Source: Roseomonas genomospecies 6 (GTDB lineage: Bacteria > Pseudomonadota > Alphaproteobacteria > Azospirillales > Azospirillaceae). Taken from it: 64,000 bases of DNA. Each line of letters starts with the position of its first letter. The stretch's first letter is position 1. The stretch is taken from positions 62,001 through 126,000 of the forward strand of contig NZ_QOKW01000017.1 of assembly GCF_008365375.1 (NCBI RefSeq), given 5' to 3'. Below, piece by piece: positions 28,535-41,409 of this stretch. The position numbers and the translations under genes are program-made. A model generated the notes under the pieces. That model had not been told where the DNA came from and did no database searches. It saw only the letters and a program-made list of their open reading frames with translations.

Positions 28535-29641
28535 CTACAGGCTGAAGCTCCGGTAGGTGATCGGCGCTTCAGCCGTGCCGCCGTCCTCCGCGGTGATCCC
28601 GGCGAGCCGCCCGTGATGCTCGGACCGGTCGCAGACCGGATCGGCGTTGTCGGCGTTTCCGGTCAGCGCCAGCGCCTGGCAGCGGCAGCCGCCCCAGTCG
28701 ATCTCCTTCTGGTCGCAGCTCCGGCAGGGCTGCGGCATCCAGTCGGTGCCGCGGTAGCGCTGGAAGGCGGCGGAGTTGGCCCAGATGTCGGCCAGCGGGC
28801 GTTCCGTCACCCGGTCGAAGGTGAGGCCGGGGATGGTCTCCGCGGCGTGGCAGGGCAGGACCGATCCGCTGGGGGTGACGTTCAGGAACTTGCGGCCCCA
28901 GCCGCCCATGCAAGCCTTCGGGCGCTTGGCGTAGTAATCCGGCACCACGTAATCGACGACAAGCCGGCCCTTCAACTCCGGCAGACGGGCGCGCACCCGC
29001 TCGTCCATGCGGATCAACTGCTCGCGGCTGGGCATCAGGGCGGCCCGGTTCTTCAGCGCCCAGCCGTAATACTGGACGTTGGCGATCTCGATCCGGCCCG
29101 CCTTCAGCTCCAGCGCCATGTCGATGAAATCGTCCACCCGGTCGATGTTGTGGCGCTGCACGATGGCGTTGACGGTCAGCGCCATGCCGGCCTCGGTCAC
29201 CGCCCGCGCCACCTCCAGCTTCTTCGGCTGGCCGCCGGGGAAGCCGCTGATGACCTCCGCCTTGGCGGGCTGGGTGTCCTGGAAGCCGATCTGCACATGC
29301 TGAAGCCCGGCGTCGCGCAGCCGCTCCAGCCGCGCGCGGTCGAGCAGCACCGCGGAGGTGATGAGGTTGGCGTAGAGCCCGGCCCCGGTGGCGTGGGCGA
29401 TCAGCGTTTCCAGATCCTTGCGGGCGGTCGGCTCGCCGCCGGAGAAATGCACCTGGATGATGCCGAGGTCCGCCGCCTCGTCCAGCACGCGGCACCATGC
29501 GGCGGTGTCCAGTTCCCGGCTGGCCGGGTCGAGCGCCAGCGGGTTGGAGCAGTAGGCGCAGCGCAGCGGGCAGCGGTGCGTCAGTTCCGCCAGCAGGGCC
29601 AGCGGCGGTTCGAGTCCGGTCGCGGCGCCACAGACGGTCAT
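28535..29641 (-). CDS. pqqE: PqqE, radical SAM peptide cyclase for PQQ synthesis
   Basis: A 368-residue radical SAM enzyme that makes the Glu-Tyr carbon-carbon crosslink in PqqA. The SAM iron-sulfur cluster cysteines are Cys24, Cys28 and Cys31 (CPLRCAYC). The SPASM-type auxiliary cluster region has CMGGWG, LPCHAAE, and the CRSC...GGCRCQ group near the C-terminus. The ATG at 29639-29641 overlaps the pqqD stop (ATGA). It is the last gene of pqqABCDE. Confidence 0.97.
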   Translation of the reverse strand: MTVCGAATGLEPPLALLAELTHRCPLRCAYCSNPLALDPASRELDTAAWCRVLDEAADLGIIQVHFSGGEPTARKDLETLIAHATGAGLYANLITSAVLLDRARLERLRDAGLQHVQIGFQDTQPAKAEVISGFPGGQPKKLEVARAVTEAGMALTVNAIVQRHNIDRVDDFIDMALELKAGRIEIANVQYYGWALKNRAALMPSREQLIRMDERVRARLPELKGRLVVDYVVPDYYAKRPKACMGGWGRKFLNVTPSGSVLPCHAAETIPGLTFDRVTERPLADIWANSAAFQRYRGTDWMPQPCRSCDQKEIDWGGCRCQALALTGNADNADPVCDRSEHHGRLAGITAEDGGTAEAPITYRSFSL

Positions 29642-29925
29642 CGGGTCAGGAACCCCTTCGCGATCATGTCGGCCAGCAGTTCCAGAACGTCGGCGGCGAT
29701 CTCTTCCCGCGGGGCGTCGAACTGACCGGCCAGCGTTCCGATGGCGGTCCCTATGGTCACCGGGGGCTGGACGGTGGCGGCGCGCACCACCTCCAGCGCC
29801 ACCTCGTCCAGGATCAGCACGCGCTCCGGCCCCAGAAGCTGCCAATGGCCGCGCACCCGGTCCTGGCGGAGCATGACGCCCGGCGCCAGGCGCACTTGGT
29901 CCGCCTCGTTCAAGGCCGCCGTCAT
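29638..29925 (-). CDS. pqqD: PqqD, PqqA-binding chaperone
   Basis: A 95-residue RiPP-recognition (RRE) protein that binds the PqqA precursor and presents it to PqqE. It shows RLAPGVMLRQDRVRGHWQLLGPERVLILDEVALEV, typical of the family. It is a separate gene here; in some bacteria it is fused to PqqC. Both ends overlap their neighbours by ATGA. Confidence 0.95.
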   Translation of the reverse strand: MTAALNEADQVRLAPGVMLRQDRVRGHWQLLGPERVLILDEVALEVVRAATVQPPVTIGTAIGTLAGQFDAPREEIAADVLELLADMIAKGFLTR

Positions 29926-30698
29926 CGCGTGTAGACCGTCGGTTCCATGTCCTCCGGCACGAAGGCGCCGGGTGGGATCAGGCCGGGCGAGACATAGGCG
30001 TGGTGCAGCGCGTCCAACTGCGCCCACAGAAGCTCCGCCTTGTGGCGCAGCGCGCCGATCACCGCCTGCTGCTGCTCCGCCGTCCGGGCGTTGTCCAGCA
30101 CGTACTGGAGCCCGAATTCGACGTCGCGGGGCGCCTCGTCCAGCCGCTTGCGGAAGTAGGAGAGGGTGGCGTCGTTGGCGAAGGCGTAATAGGCCTCGAA
30201 CCCGGCGATGCGCTCGCGGTGGATGGCCGGGGCGAACAGCTCGGTCAGGGAGGAGGCGACGGCCTCCAGCGTGGACCTGCTCGACACGAAATTGACGTAG
30301 GAATCCACGGCGTAGCGGGTCGCCGGCAGGATGCCCTTCAGCGAGGTGACGTAATCGCGGTCCAGCCCCAGCCCGTCGGTCAGGCGCAGCCAGCGCTCGA
30401 TCCCGCCGACCTTGCCTTCCTCGCGCCGTGCGCTCTCGCCGAAGCCGTCATGGTCCAGCACGCGCTGAATCCAGATGCGGCGCAGCGCCGGGTCGTCCAT
30501 CCGCGCCATCAGCGCCAGATCCTTCTTGGGGATGGAGACCTGATAGTAGAAGCGGTTCAGCGCCCAGGCCTGCACCTGCCCGCGCTTCAGCTTCCCGCCG
30601 TGCAGCAGTTTGTGGAAGGGGTGGAGATCGTGGTACTGGCGCTCGCCGATGGCGCGCAGTTCGCTTTCCAATTCCTCGCGCGACAGCAGTCTCGTCAT
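29922..30698 (-). CDS. pqqC: PqqC, pyrroloquinoline-quinone synthase
   Basis: A 258-residue cofactor-free oxidase that catalyses the last ring closure and oxidation to PQQ. The family pattern is clear: RQYHDLHPFHKLLHGGKL, WALNRFYYQVSIPKKD, RVLDHDG, and the helical core ending FGLQYVLDNARTAEQQQ. The ATG at 30696-30698 overlaps the pqqB stop by ATGA. Confidence 0.97.
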   Translation of the reverse strand: MTRLLSREELESELRAIGERQYHDLHPFHKLLHGGKLKRGQVQAWALNRFYYQVSIPKKDLALMARMDDPALRRIWIQRVLDHDGFGESARREEGKVGGIERWLRLTDGLGLDRDYVTSLKGILPATRYAVDSYVNFVSSRSTLEAVASSLTELFAPAIHRERIAGFEAYYAFANDATLSYFRKRLDEAPRDVEFGLQYVLDNARTAEQQQAVIGALRHKAELLWAQLDALHHAYVSPGLIPPGAFVPEDMEPTVYTR

Positions 30699-31624
30699 AG
30701 GGTGAACTCCATCCCGTCGTAGGCGATCTCCCAACCTTCGGCCTCGGCGGCGGCCCGTTCGGGCGAATCGTCCAGCAGGGCCGGGTTGGTGTTGTTGATG
30801 TGGACGAAGACCCTGCGCCGCACGCCCAGCCCCGCGAAGGCGGCGATCGAGCCCTCCGGCCCGGACATCGCCATGTGGCCCATGCGCTGGCCGGTCTTGC
30901 TGCCGGTGCCGGCGCGGATCATCTCGTCGTCGGTCCAGGTGGTGCCGTCGAACAGCACCAGAGGCGCTCCGCGCAGCCGGTCGGCCAGCCAGCCGGGCAT
31001 GGCCGAGCAGCCGGGGATGTAGAAGAATTCCCCGTCGCCGTTGCGGTCGCGGATGCGCAACGCCACCGTGTCCTCCGCCACCGATCCAAAGCCGGCGGCG
31101 GACGGGTCCTCCAGATAGAGCGCGACCTTGCCGGGAACGGCGAAAGCTTCGATCTCGAAGGGCAGGGGGGTGCCGGCGGCGTCGGCGGGGACCCAGGGGC
31201 GGTCCAGAGCCATGGCCCGGCGCGGCGCCAGTTCCGGGTTGACCACGCGGAAGACGGCGTTCGCCTCCAGCACGCCGTGCACCCGGTCGGTGGCGTAGAC
31301 GGCCAGCGGCTGGGATTCCCGCAGCGTCAGGAGACCCGCCACATGGTCGATGTCGGCGTTGGTCAGCACCGCCGCCGCGATGGGGCTGTGGCGCAGGCCG
31401 GTCTTCGGGTGGAGCGCCGGGTTGTCGCGGATCTGCTGGCCGATGTCCGGCGAGGTGTTCAGCAGCACCCAGCGCCCGTCGCCGCCGCTGACGGCCAGCG
31501 ACGACTGGGTGCGCGGACGGGCCGCAGGATCGCCGGAGCGGGCGCGGCGGCAGCCGTCGCAATTGCAGTTCCATTGCGGGAAACCGCCGCCTGCGGCGGA
31601 GCCAAGGACGAGGATCGTCAGCAT
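30695..31624 (-). CDS. pqqB: PqqB, metallo-hydrolase-fold PQQ biosynthesis protein
   Basis: A 309-residue protein of the metallo-beta-lactamase fold. It starts LTILVLGSAAGGGFPQWNCNCDGC and includes LTNADIDHVAGLL, the metal-site region, and FVHINNTNPALLDDSPER. PqqB acts as a hydroxylase on the processed crosslinked intermediate. It lies 68 bases after pqqA. Confidence 0.96.
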   Translation of the reverse strand: MLTILVLGSAAGGGFPQWNCNCDGCRRARSGDPAARPRTQSSLAVSGGDGRWVLLNTSPDIGQQIRDNPALHPKTGLRHSPIAAAVLTNADIDHVAGLLTLRESQPLAVYATDRVHGVLEANAVFRVVNPELAPRRAMALDRPWVPADAAGTPLPFEIEAFAVPGKVALYLEDPSAAGFGSVAEDTVALRIRDRNGDGEFFYIPGCSAMPGWLADRLRGAPLVLFDGTTWTDDEMIRAGTGSKTGQRMGHMAMSGPEGSIAAFAGLGVRRRVFVHINNTNPALLDDSPERAAAEAEGWEIAYDGMEFTL

Positions 31625-31692
31625 GGTGTGCCTTTCCGAGTCAGGCGTCGGTCGTCACGCAATGGAACTCACAGGCTGGTGTCGGCCGGCGC

Positions 31693-31773
31693 TCAGAGGC
31701 GGGCGCAGGCGTAGGCGTTGATTTCGGTGCCGACGGCGATTTCGACGATCTGGGGCTTGCGCCAGGTCTTCAT
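31693..31773 (-). CDS. pqqA: PqqA, PQQ precursor peptide
   Basis: A 26-residue peptide that is the substrate for PQQ synthesis. It begins MKTWRKPQIVEI and has the required Glu and Tyr in the E-x3-Y arrangement (Glu17, Tyr21 in GTEINAYAC). The more common motif is EVTLY or EVTMY; here it is EINAY. The ATG at 31771-31773 follows GGAGGACCC at an ideal distance, and the stop is TGA at 31693. Position directly before pqqB and the conserved Glu-Tyr pair make the call secure despite the small size. Confidence 0.95.
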   Translation of the reverse strand: MKTWRKPQIVEIAVGTEINAYACARL

Positions 31774-33358
<1,585 letters not shown>

Positions 33359-33382
33359 CAGCCTTTCGGAGTTTGCTTCGAA

Positions 33383-33416
33383 AGCCCCTCTCCGGGAAAC
33401 CGGAGGGGGGCTTTTT
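33383..33416 (+). terminator. Rho-independent terminator of eno
   Basis: A 13-bp stem (33383-33395 with 33400-33412, one G-U pair) closes a GAAA tetraloop and is followed by TTTT. This is the strongest terminator seen in the window. Confidence 0.93.
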
Positions 33417-33603
33417 CGTATGACCCTTCTATGGCTTGCCCTATGGCTTGCGCCCGGTGCACGGGTGGTTGTCAAATCCCCGCTGGGCAGGGCGCGCACG
33501 CTTCTGGTAAACAGCCGCCATAGTTTCGCCCGCTTGGGCCGGCATCCTCGCAACGGCACCTTCATCATGGCGGCATTCACCGCCCGGACAGGACCCTCGA
33601 CGC

Positions 33604-34512
33604 ATGACCAAAACCACGTCTTTCGCCGCCCTGCTGCTTGGCGGCCTGCTGTGCAGCGGCTCCGTCCTCGCCCAGACGGCGTCGATGCAGGACCGTCTGG
33701 CCCGGCTGGAGTCGGGGGTGGAGGCTCTGGGCGGGCGCGTCGAGGTCGCTCAGGCCTATCCCGGTTCCGGCTACGCGCGGGGCCAGACCGCCGAGATCCA
33801 GCCCTCGCTGGCCGCGGACTTCGAGGTGCGTCTTCAGAGGCTGGAGCGCGCCATGTCGGAACTGACCGGGCGCTATGAAGAGGCGACCTATCAGGTCTCG
33901 CAGTTGAAGGACCGGCTGGAGCGGGTCAACAGCGACATCGACTTCCGCCTGAAGGAATTGGAGAGCAAGGGCGCCGGGGCGGCCACCGATCCGTTCGGCG
34001 CCCCGGCGAAGTCCAGCGCCCCCGCGGCGGCCCCGGCGGCCCCCAGCGCCGCCAAGGCGCCCGAGAAGGCCTCCGAGAAGCCGGCGGAGAAGCAGACCGC
34101 CGCCCTGGCGCCGCTGCCAGCCAACTCGACCCCGGAAAAGCAGTACGAGCATGCCTTCGAGCTGCTGCGCCAGTCCGACTACGACAAGGCGGAAAGGGCC
34201 TTCACGGAGTTCCTGGCGAAGAACAAGAACCACCAGCTTGCCGGCAACGCCCAATACTGGCTGGGCGAGACCTATTACGTCCGCAACAAGTTCCAGGACG
34301 CCGCCGTGGCCTTCGCCGAGGGTGTGCAGAAGTATCCGAAGAACAACAAGGCGGCCGACAATCTGCTGAAGCTCGGCATGTCGCTCCAACAGCTCAACCA
34401 GAAGAAGGACGCCTGCACGGCCTTCAACCAGTTGATCACCAAGTTCCCGGAGGCGTCGGCCAGCGTGAAGCGCCGCGCCGATACGGAGCGTCGCCGCCTG
34501 AACTGCGCCTGA
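33604..34512 (+). CDS. cpoB: CpoB/YbgF, Tol-Pal-associated periplasmic TPR protein
   Basis: A 302-residue periplasmic protein. It has a signal peptide (residues 1-23, ending VLAQ), a coiled coil (about 28-120, MQDRLARLESGVEAL ... LKDRLERVNSDIDFRLKELE), an Ala/Pro/Lys-rich linker, and a C-terminal tetratricopeptide domain (about 175-300: QYEHAFELLRQSDYDKAERAF, GNAQYWLGETYYVRNKFQDAA). CpoB links Tol-Pal to cell-wall synthesis during division. No tol or pal gene is in the window, although the gene usually sits next to them. Confidence 0.92.
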   Translation: MTKTTSFAALLLGGLLCSGSVLAQTASMQDRLARLESGVEALGGRVEVAQAYPGSGYARGQTAEIQPSLAADFEVRLQRLERAMSELTGRYEEATYQVSQLKDRLERVNSDIDFRLKELESKGAGAATDPFGAPAKSSAPAAAPAAPSAAKAPEKASEKPAEKQTAALAPLPANSTPEKQYEHAFELLRQSDYDKAERAFTEFLAKNKNHQLAGNAQYWLGETYYVRNKFQDAAVAFAEGVQKYPKNNKAADNLLKLGMSLQQLNQKKDACTAFNQLITKFPEASASVKRRADTERRRLNCA

Positions 34513-34520
34513 CGGGCGCG

Positions 34521-35867
34521 GTGAGCGCTCCCCTCCCGGCTGAACCCATCTCCCTGACGGAATTCGCCGCCCGCATGGAGCGGTTGGGAGGCTTCGAGGC
34601 GCGGCCCCGTCTGGCCGTCGGGGTGTCCGGCGGGGCGGACAGCCTGGGGCTGGCCCTGCTCGCCCAGCGCTGGGCGGCGGCGCGGGGCGGCGCGCTTCTG
34701 GCCCTGATCGTGGACCACGGACTGCGCGCGGAGTCGGCGGCGGAGGCCGCAAGGGTCGGCGGCTGGCTCCAGGCGCGCGGCATCCCTCACGCCATATTGC
34801 GTTGGGAAGGCGAGAAGCCAGCCACCGGCATCCAGGCCGCGGCCCGCGCGGCGCGGCACCGCCTGCTGGCGGAGCGCTGCCGGGACGAGGGCATCCTCCA
34901 TCTGGCGCTCGCCCACCACCGCGACGATCAGGCCGAGACGGTGCTGCTGCGCTTCGCCCGCGGCTCCGGCATCGACGGGCTGGCCGGCATGGCTCCGGTG
35001 CGCGCGGCGGGGGCGGTCCGGGTGATCCGGCCCCTGCTGGATTTGCCGCGGGACCGGCTGGCGGCGACCTGCCGCGCCTTCGGCCAGGACTGGATCGAGG
35101 ACCCGTCGAACCGCAACCCTCTGTTCGCCCGCGCCCGCCTGCGCGCGGCGGGTGAGGCGCTGGCCGCCGAGGGGCTGGACCCGCTGCGCCTCGCCGACGT
35201 CGCCCGCCGGGCCGCCCGCGCCCGAAACGCGCTGGAATCCGCGACCGCCGCGCTGCTGGCCGAAGCGGCGGAGATCCATCCGGAAGGCTGGCTGCGGTTG
35301 GACCCGAAGCCGTTGCTGGAGGCACCCGAGGAGATCGCCCTGCGCGCCCTGGTCCGCTGCATCGCCGCGACCGGGGGCGCCCCCTATCCGCCGAAGGATG
35401 AGGCGGCGGAACGCCTGTACGGCGAGATCGGCGGGGGCATGTTCCAGGGACGCACGCTGGGCGGCTGCCGCATCCTGCCGCGCCGGGGGCGGCTGGTGAT
35501 CGCGCGCGAGCCGGTCGGGGTCACCGAACGCTTGAGCCTTACCCCGGGAGGCGAGGTCTGGTGGGACCGCCGATTCGCCGTGCGGCTGGCGGCGGGGCAG
35601 GGCGGCGCGGTCACCGTGGCGAAACTGGGTCGGGACGGCTGGCGGACGGCGCTCGCGGCAGGCCCGGATTCGGGCCGTATCGGCCTGCCGGAACCGGTCC
35701 GCGAGACGCTGCCGGCACTGTGGGATGGGAACGGGCTGGCGGCGGTGCCGCATCTGGGCTTTTCGCGGCCCGGATTCACCCTTTCGGCGGTGGCTTTGCA
35801 CGCTCCCGAGGCGGTGTTGTGCGGCCCAGCTTTTCCGGTTGTTTCGGACCGTGTCGGCATTATTTAA
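34521..35867 (+). CDS. tilS: tRNA(Ile)-lysidine synthetase TilS
   Basis: A 448-residue enzyme that modifies C34 of the minor tRNA-Ile to lysidine so that it reads AUA. The PP-loop ATP site is AVGVSGGADSLGLALL, followed by DHGLRAES and HLALAHHRDDQAETVLLRFARGSG. The C-terminal half carries the tRNA-binding domains. It starts with GTG 34521, eight bases after cpoB. The order cpoB-tilS-ftsH is conserved in alphaproteobacteria. Confidence 0.95.
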   Translation: MSAPLPAEPISLTEFAARMERLGGFEARPRLAVGVSGGADSLGLALLAQRWAAARGGALLALIVDHGLRAESAAEAARVGGWLQARGIPHAILRWEGEKPATGIQAAARAARHRLLAERCRDEGILHLALAHHRDDQAETVLLRFARGSGIDGLAGMAPVRAAGAVRVIRPLLDLPRDRLAATCRAFGQDWIEDPSNRNPLFARARLRAAGEALAAEGLDPLRLADVARRAARARNALESATAALLAEAAEIHPEGWLRLDPKPLLEAPEEIALRALVRCIAATGGAPYPPKDEAAERLYGEIGGGMFQGRTLGGCRILPRRGRLVIAREPVGVTERLSLTPGGEVWWDRRFAVRLAAGQGGAVTVAKLGRDGWRTALAAGPDSGRIGLPEPVRETLPALWDGNGLAAVPHLGFSRPGFTLSAVALHAPEAVLCGPAFPVVSDRVGII

Positions 35868-35951
35868 TCTGGGAACGTGCCCGTAAGCCCGGGAAGGATG
35901 GCTCCGCATCGGCCTACCTTTCCGCGCAGGGTTCGCAGAAAGGCTTTTGAC

Positions 35952-37889
<1,938 letters not shown>

Positions 37890-37913
37890 TCCATCGCACC
37901 TCCAGAACGCAGA

Positions 37914-37943
37914 ACCGGCGCCCCGCAACGGGCGCCGGTTTTT
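37914..37943 (+). terminator. Rho-independent terminator of ftsH
   Basis: ACCGGCGCCC (37914-37923) and GGGCGCCGGT (37930-37939) form a perfect 10-bp stem with a six-base loop and a following T-run. Confidence 0.92.
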
Positions 37944-38053
37944 CTTTGCGGTGCGTATGTCTGGGCGATGCGTATGCTTGTCGCGCGGCTTGGCGGAACC
38001 GACCGGCGGGGCCATCGTACTGAAGAGGGCTGACCCAACCGAAAGCGGCGCCG

Positions 38054-38845
38054 ATGCTGTTCCTTCCCATCTACGACGACAACCCGACGCGGCGGACGCC
38101 GGTCGTCACCATGGCGCTGATCGCGCTGTGCGTGATGGTGTTCCTGTGGCAGCTCTCGCTGGGCGCGCGGGGCGGAAACCTCGCCGTCTATTCCTTCGGC
38201 CTCGTCCCGGCGGTGCTGTTCGGCCACGCCGAGTTGCCGGAGCCGCTGCGGGTGATTCCGCCCTGGATGTCGGTCGTCACTTCCATGTTCATGCATGGCG
38301 GCTTCCTGCACCTCGCCGGCAACATGCTGTACCTCTGGATCTTCGGCAACAACGTCGAGGACAGCATGGGAAGGGGCCGCTTCGTGGTCTTCTACCTGCT
38401 GTGCGGAACGGCGGCGGCGATGGCCCAGAGCTTTGCCGCTCCAGCCTCGGAGATCCCGATGGTCGGGGCGAGCGGGGCCATCGGCGGGGTGCTCGGCGCC
38501 TATCTGGTGCTGCATCCGCGGGCGAACGTCGGCGTCTTCTTCTGGTTCATCATCATCGTTCGGGTCATCAGCGTGCCGGCGGTGCTGGTGCTGGGCTTCT
38601 GGTTCGCCGGCCAGATCCTGAGCGGTGTCACCACCCCGACCTCCGACGACAGCGGCGGGGTGGCCTTCTGGGCGCACGTCGGCGGCTTCCTCGCGGGGGC
38701 GGCTCTGATCCCCTTCTTCAAGCGGCCGGAGGTGCGCTTGCTGCAGCCGGCGCACAGCCGTTCCTTCGAGGTCGTTCCGCCGGGAGCCCCGCTGCGCCGC
38801 GGCAGCGTGCCGGACGCGGGCGACCGCAACCGCCCCTTCCGCTGA
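38054..38845 (+). CDS. Rhomboid-family intramembrane serine protease
   Basis: A 263-residue polytopic protein. The catalytic Ser lies in MVGASGAIGGVLGAYLVLHP and the catalytic His in WAHVGGFLAGA. The loop motif HGGFLHLAGNMLYLWIFGNNVED is also typical. Rhomboids cut transmembrane helices of other proteins; the substrate is unknown. It follows the ftsH terminator and so has its own promoter. Confidence 0.93.
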   Translation: MLFLPIYDDNPTRRTPVVTMALIALCVMVFLWQLSLGARGGNLAVYSFGLVPAVLFGHAELPEPLRVIPPWMSVVTSMFMHGGFLHLAGNMLYLWIFGNNVEDSMGRGRFVVFYLLCGTAAAMAQSFAAPASEIPMVGASGAIGGVLGAYLVLHPRANVGVFFWFIIIVRVISVPAVLVLGFWFAGQILSGVTTPTSDDSGGVAFWAHVGGFLAGAALIPFFKRPEVRLLQPAHSRSFEVVPPGAPLRRGSVPDAGDRNRPFR

Positions 38846-38952
38846 ACGATAGGGAACGGCTATCGAATTCTTCGGATCGTTCGATTGGACCCGTCACCGC
38901 CCTGCGGGCATGCTGAAGCTGGAGATAAACAGCGGCGACCGGGAGTTCCGTG

Positions 38953-39174
38953 ATGACCAAGACCTTCAGCTTCGCCTGCATCCACTTCACGGTGGCCTTT
39001 ACGGTCGGCTATCTGATGACCGGCAGCATCGCGGTGGGCGGCGCCCTGGCGTTGGTGGAGCCGCTGTGCAACACGGTGGCCTATCACCTGCACGAGCGGG
39101 CTTGGGCGGCCCATGAGCGCCGCAAGGCGGAGGCGGCGGAGGAGCGCGTGGAGGGGACTGCGGTTCCGGCTTGA
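38953..39174 (+). CDS. DUF2061 small membrane protein
   Basis: A 73-residue protein with two hydrophobic helices (FACIHFTVAFTVGYLMTG and GGALALVEPLCNTVAYHLHERAW) and a charged tail. The TVAFTVGYLMTGS and EPLCNTVAYHLHERAW pattern matches DUF2061, a family of small inner-membrane proteins of unknown function. A GTG codon directly upstream (38950) is an alternative start. Confidence 0.82.
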   Translation: MTKTFSFACIHFTVAFTVGYLMTGSIAVGGALALVEPLCNTVAYHLHERAWAAHERRKAEAAEERVEGTAVPA

Positions 39175-39191
39175 AGGGAGTGGGAATGATT

Positions 39192-39214
39192 CCCTCTCCC
39201 CAGAGGGGAGAGGG
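39192..39214. terminator. Palindromic hairpin between convergent genes
   Basis: CCCTCTCCCC (39192-39201) and GGGGAGAGGG (39205-39214) form a perfect 10-bp stem with a three-base loop. It lies between the DUF2061 gene and the convergent peroxiredoxin gene, so it may terminate both, or be a member of a dispersed repeat family. Confidence 0.7.
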
Positions 39215-39241
39215 TTGGCGAGCGGTGCGAGCCGCGACGGC

Positions 39242-39772
39242 TCAGCGCGAGCGCAGGTAGGCCAGCACCGTTTCCGGAGCGGATTCACCGTAGGGGTCGC
39301 CGCCCTGGCCGGCGTCGTTGATGCCCGGCTCCTCGAACAGCTTCTCGATCACGCCGTCGGTCACGACCATCGCGTAGCGCCAGCTCCGCATGCCGAAGCC
39401 GACATGGTCCTTGTTGATCAGCATGCCCATGCGCCGGGTGAAGTGGCCCGAGCCGTCCGGGATCAGCTTCACGTTCTGCAAGCCCAGATGCTTGCCCCAC
39501 TGGTACATCACGAAGGCGTCGTTGACGCTGATGCAGTAGACCTCGTCCACGCCCAGGTCACGGATCTCCGGATAGAGCTTGTCATAGGTCGGCACCTGCT
39601 GGTTGGAGCAGGTCGGCGTGAAGGCGCCGGGCAGCGAGAAGACCACGACGCGCTTGCCGGCGAACAGGTCATCGCTGTTCACGTCCTGCCAGCGGAACGG
39701 GTTGGGGCCGCCGATGCTCTCGTCGCGCATGCGGGTCTTGAACACGACCGAGGGGACTTTGCGTCCTTCCAT
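39242..39772 (-). CDS. Peroxiredoxin (Prx5-like)
   Basis: A 176-residue thiol peroxidase. The peroxidatic cysteine is in SLPGAFTPTCSNQQVP, and the family motifs YCISVNDAFVMYQWG and the Arg in GMRSWRYAMVV are present. It reduces peroxides with electrons from glutathione or thioredoxin; no glutaredoxin domain is fused to it. The ATG at 39770-39772 gives the usual length. Confidence 0.94.
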   Translation of the reverse strand: MEGRKVPSVVFKTRMRDESIGGPNPFRWQDVNSDDLFAGKRVVVFSLPGAFTPTCSNQQVPTYDKLYPEIRDLGVDEVYCISVNDAFVMYQWGKHLGLQNVKLIPDGSGHFTRRMGMLINKDHVGFGMRSWRYAMVVTDGVIEKLFEEPGINDAGQGGDPYGESAPETVLAYLRSR

Positions 39773-39882
39773 GATGGTCTCCGGATCGAAGTGAAGCGGT
39801 TGGGGAGGGATGGGCCGAACCTTAACCCTTCAACGGATTGACGAAAACCGGCTGGGGCCGCCTGCGCGGTCTTGTCTCAGGA

Positions 39883-41409
39883 TCAGGGCAGAAGTTCCGA
39901 CGCGAAGGGCCGGAAGGCCCCCTCCGTCACCAACCGCTTCGCCGCCGCGATGTCCGGAGCCATCGCGCGGTCCTCCGTCCAGACGGCCACGCGGGCGCGC
40001 AGCAGGGCGCGGGCACGCTCCAGCGCGGGGGAGGAGGCGAGCGGCGCCCGCAGGTCGATCCCTTGCGCCGCGGCCAGCAGCTCCACCGCCACGATGCCCG
40101 CCAGATTGTCGGCCATGTCCGACAGGCGGCGGGCGGCGTGGGTCGCCATGCTCACATGGTCCTCCTGGTTGGCGGACGTCGGCAGGCTGTCCACGCTGGC
40201 CGGATGGGCCATCTGCTTGTTCTCGCTGGCCAGCGCCGCGGCGGTGACCTGGGCGATCATGAAGCCGCTGTTCAGACCGCCGTCGGCCACCAGGAAGGGC
40301 GGCAGTCCGGACAGGTGGGTGTCCATCAGCAGCGCGATCCGCCGTTCCGACAGAGCGCCCGTCTCGGCGATGGACAGAGCCAGCACGTCGGCGGCCATCG
40401 CCACCGGCTCCGCGTGGAAATTGCCGCCGGACAGGATGTCGCCGCTGTCCGGGAAGACCAGCGGGTTGTCGGAGACGGCGTTCGCCTCCCGCTCCAGCAC
40501 GCCTGCGGCGAAGCGCAAATGGTCCAGCACCGCCCCCATCACCTGCGGCTGGCAGCGCAGGCTGTAGGGGTCCTGCACCGTCTCGTGCCCCTCCCGGTGG
40601 GAGTCGCGGATGCCGCTGCCCTGGAGCAGGGAACGGTAGAGCGCGGCCACGTCGCGCTGGCCCGGCTGGCCGCGCAGGTCGTGGATGCGCGCGTCGAACG
40701 GCCCGTCGCTTCCCAGGGCGGCGTCCACGCTGAGCGCCCCGGCGACCAGAGCGGCGGCGAACCCGTCCTCCGCCGCGAACAGCCCGGCCAGCCCCAGCGC
40801 CGTGGACACCTGCGTGCCGTTCAGCAGGGCCAAACCCTCCTTGGCCTCCAGCGCCAGCGGCGACAAGCCGGCGCGGACGAGCGCCTCGGCGGCGGGCAGC
40901 CGTTCGCCGTCCACGTCGGCTTCCCCTTCGCCGATCAGGACGCCGGTCAGATGGGCCAGCGGCGCCAGATCGCCGGACGCGCCGACCGAGCCCTTCGCCG
41001 GCACCACCGGCAGGACACCGCGGTTGTAGAGGGCCAGCAGCGCCTCGATCACCGCCATGCGCACCCCGGAATGACCGCGCGCCAGCGCGTTCACCTTCAG
41101 CGCCAGGATCAGCCGGACCACGCCCGGCGGCAGGTCCGGCCCGGTGCCGGCGCTGTGCGACAGGACCAGCCGCCGTTGCAGCTCCCGCACCTGATCCGGC
41201 GGGATTCGCTTCTTCGCCAGCAGGCCGAAGCCGGTGTTCACGCCATAGACCGCGCGCTCTCCGCCCGCCGCCTCCGCCACCGTTCGGGCCGAGGCGTCGA
41301 TGGCGGCGCGGCAGCCGGGCGCCAGCGCCAGGACGGGCGGGTCCCGCAGGATTCGGCGCAAGTCGGGCAGGGTCAGATGGCCGGGGTCGATGGTCAGCGT
41401 GTCGGTCAT
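39883..41409 (-). CDS. hutH: Histidine ammonia-lyase
   Basis: A 508-residue lyase that deaminates histidine to urocanate, the first step of histidine use. The self-forming MIO cofactor tripeptide Ala-Ser-Gly is in [14 protein letters not shown]. Other landmarks are [27 protein letters not shown] and [10 protein letters not shown]. No other hut gene is adjacent, so the rest of the pathway is elsewhere. The 209-base gap upstream is shared with the divergent secretion operon. Confidence 0.94.
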   Translation of the reverse strand: MTDTLTIDPGHLTLPDLRRILRDPPVLALAPGCRAAIDASARTVAEAAGGERAVYGVNTGFGLLAKKRIPPDQVRELQRRLVLSHSAGTGPDLPPGVVRLILALKVNALARGHSGVRMAVIEALLALYNRGVLPVVPAKGSVGASGDLAPLAHLTGVLIGEGEADVDGERLPAAEALVRAGLSPLALEAKEGLALLNGTQVSTALGLAGLFAAEDGFAAALVAGALSVDAALGSDGPFDARIHDLRGQPGQRDVAALYRSLLQGSGIRDSHREGHETVQDPYSLRCQPQVMGAVLDHLRFAAGVLEREANAVSDNPLVFPDSGDILSGGNFHAEPVAMAADVLALSIAETGALSERRIALLMDTHLSGLPPFLVADGGLNSGFMIAQVTAAALASENKQMAHPASVDSLPTSANQEDHVSMATHAARRLSDMADNLAGIVAVELLAAAQGIDLRAPLASSPALERARALLRARVAVWTEDRAMAPDIAAAKRLVTEGAFRPFASELLP

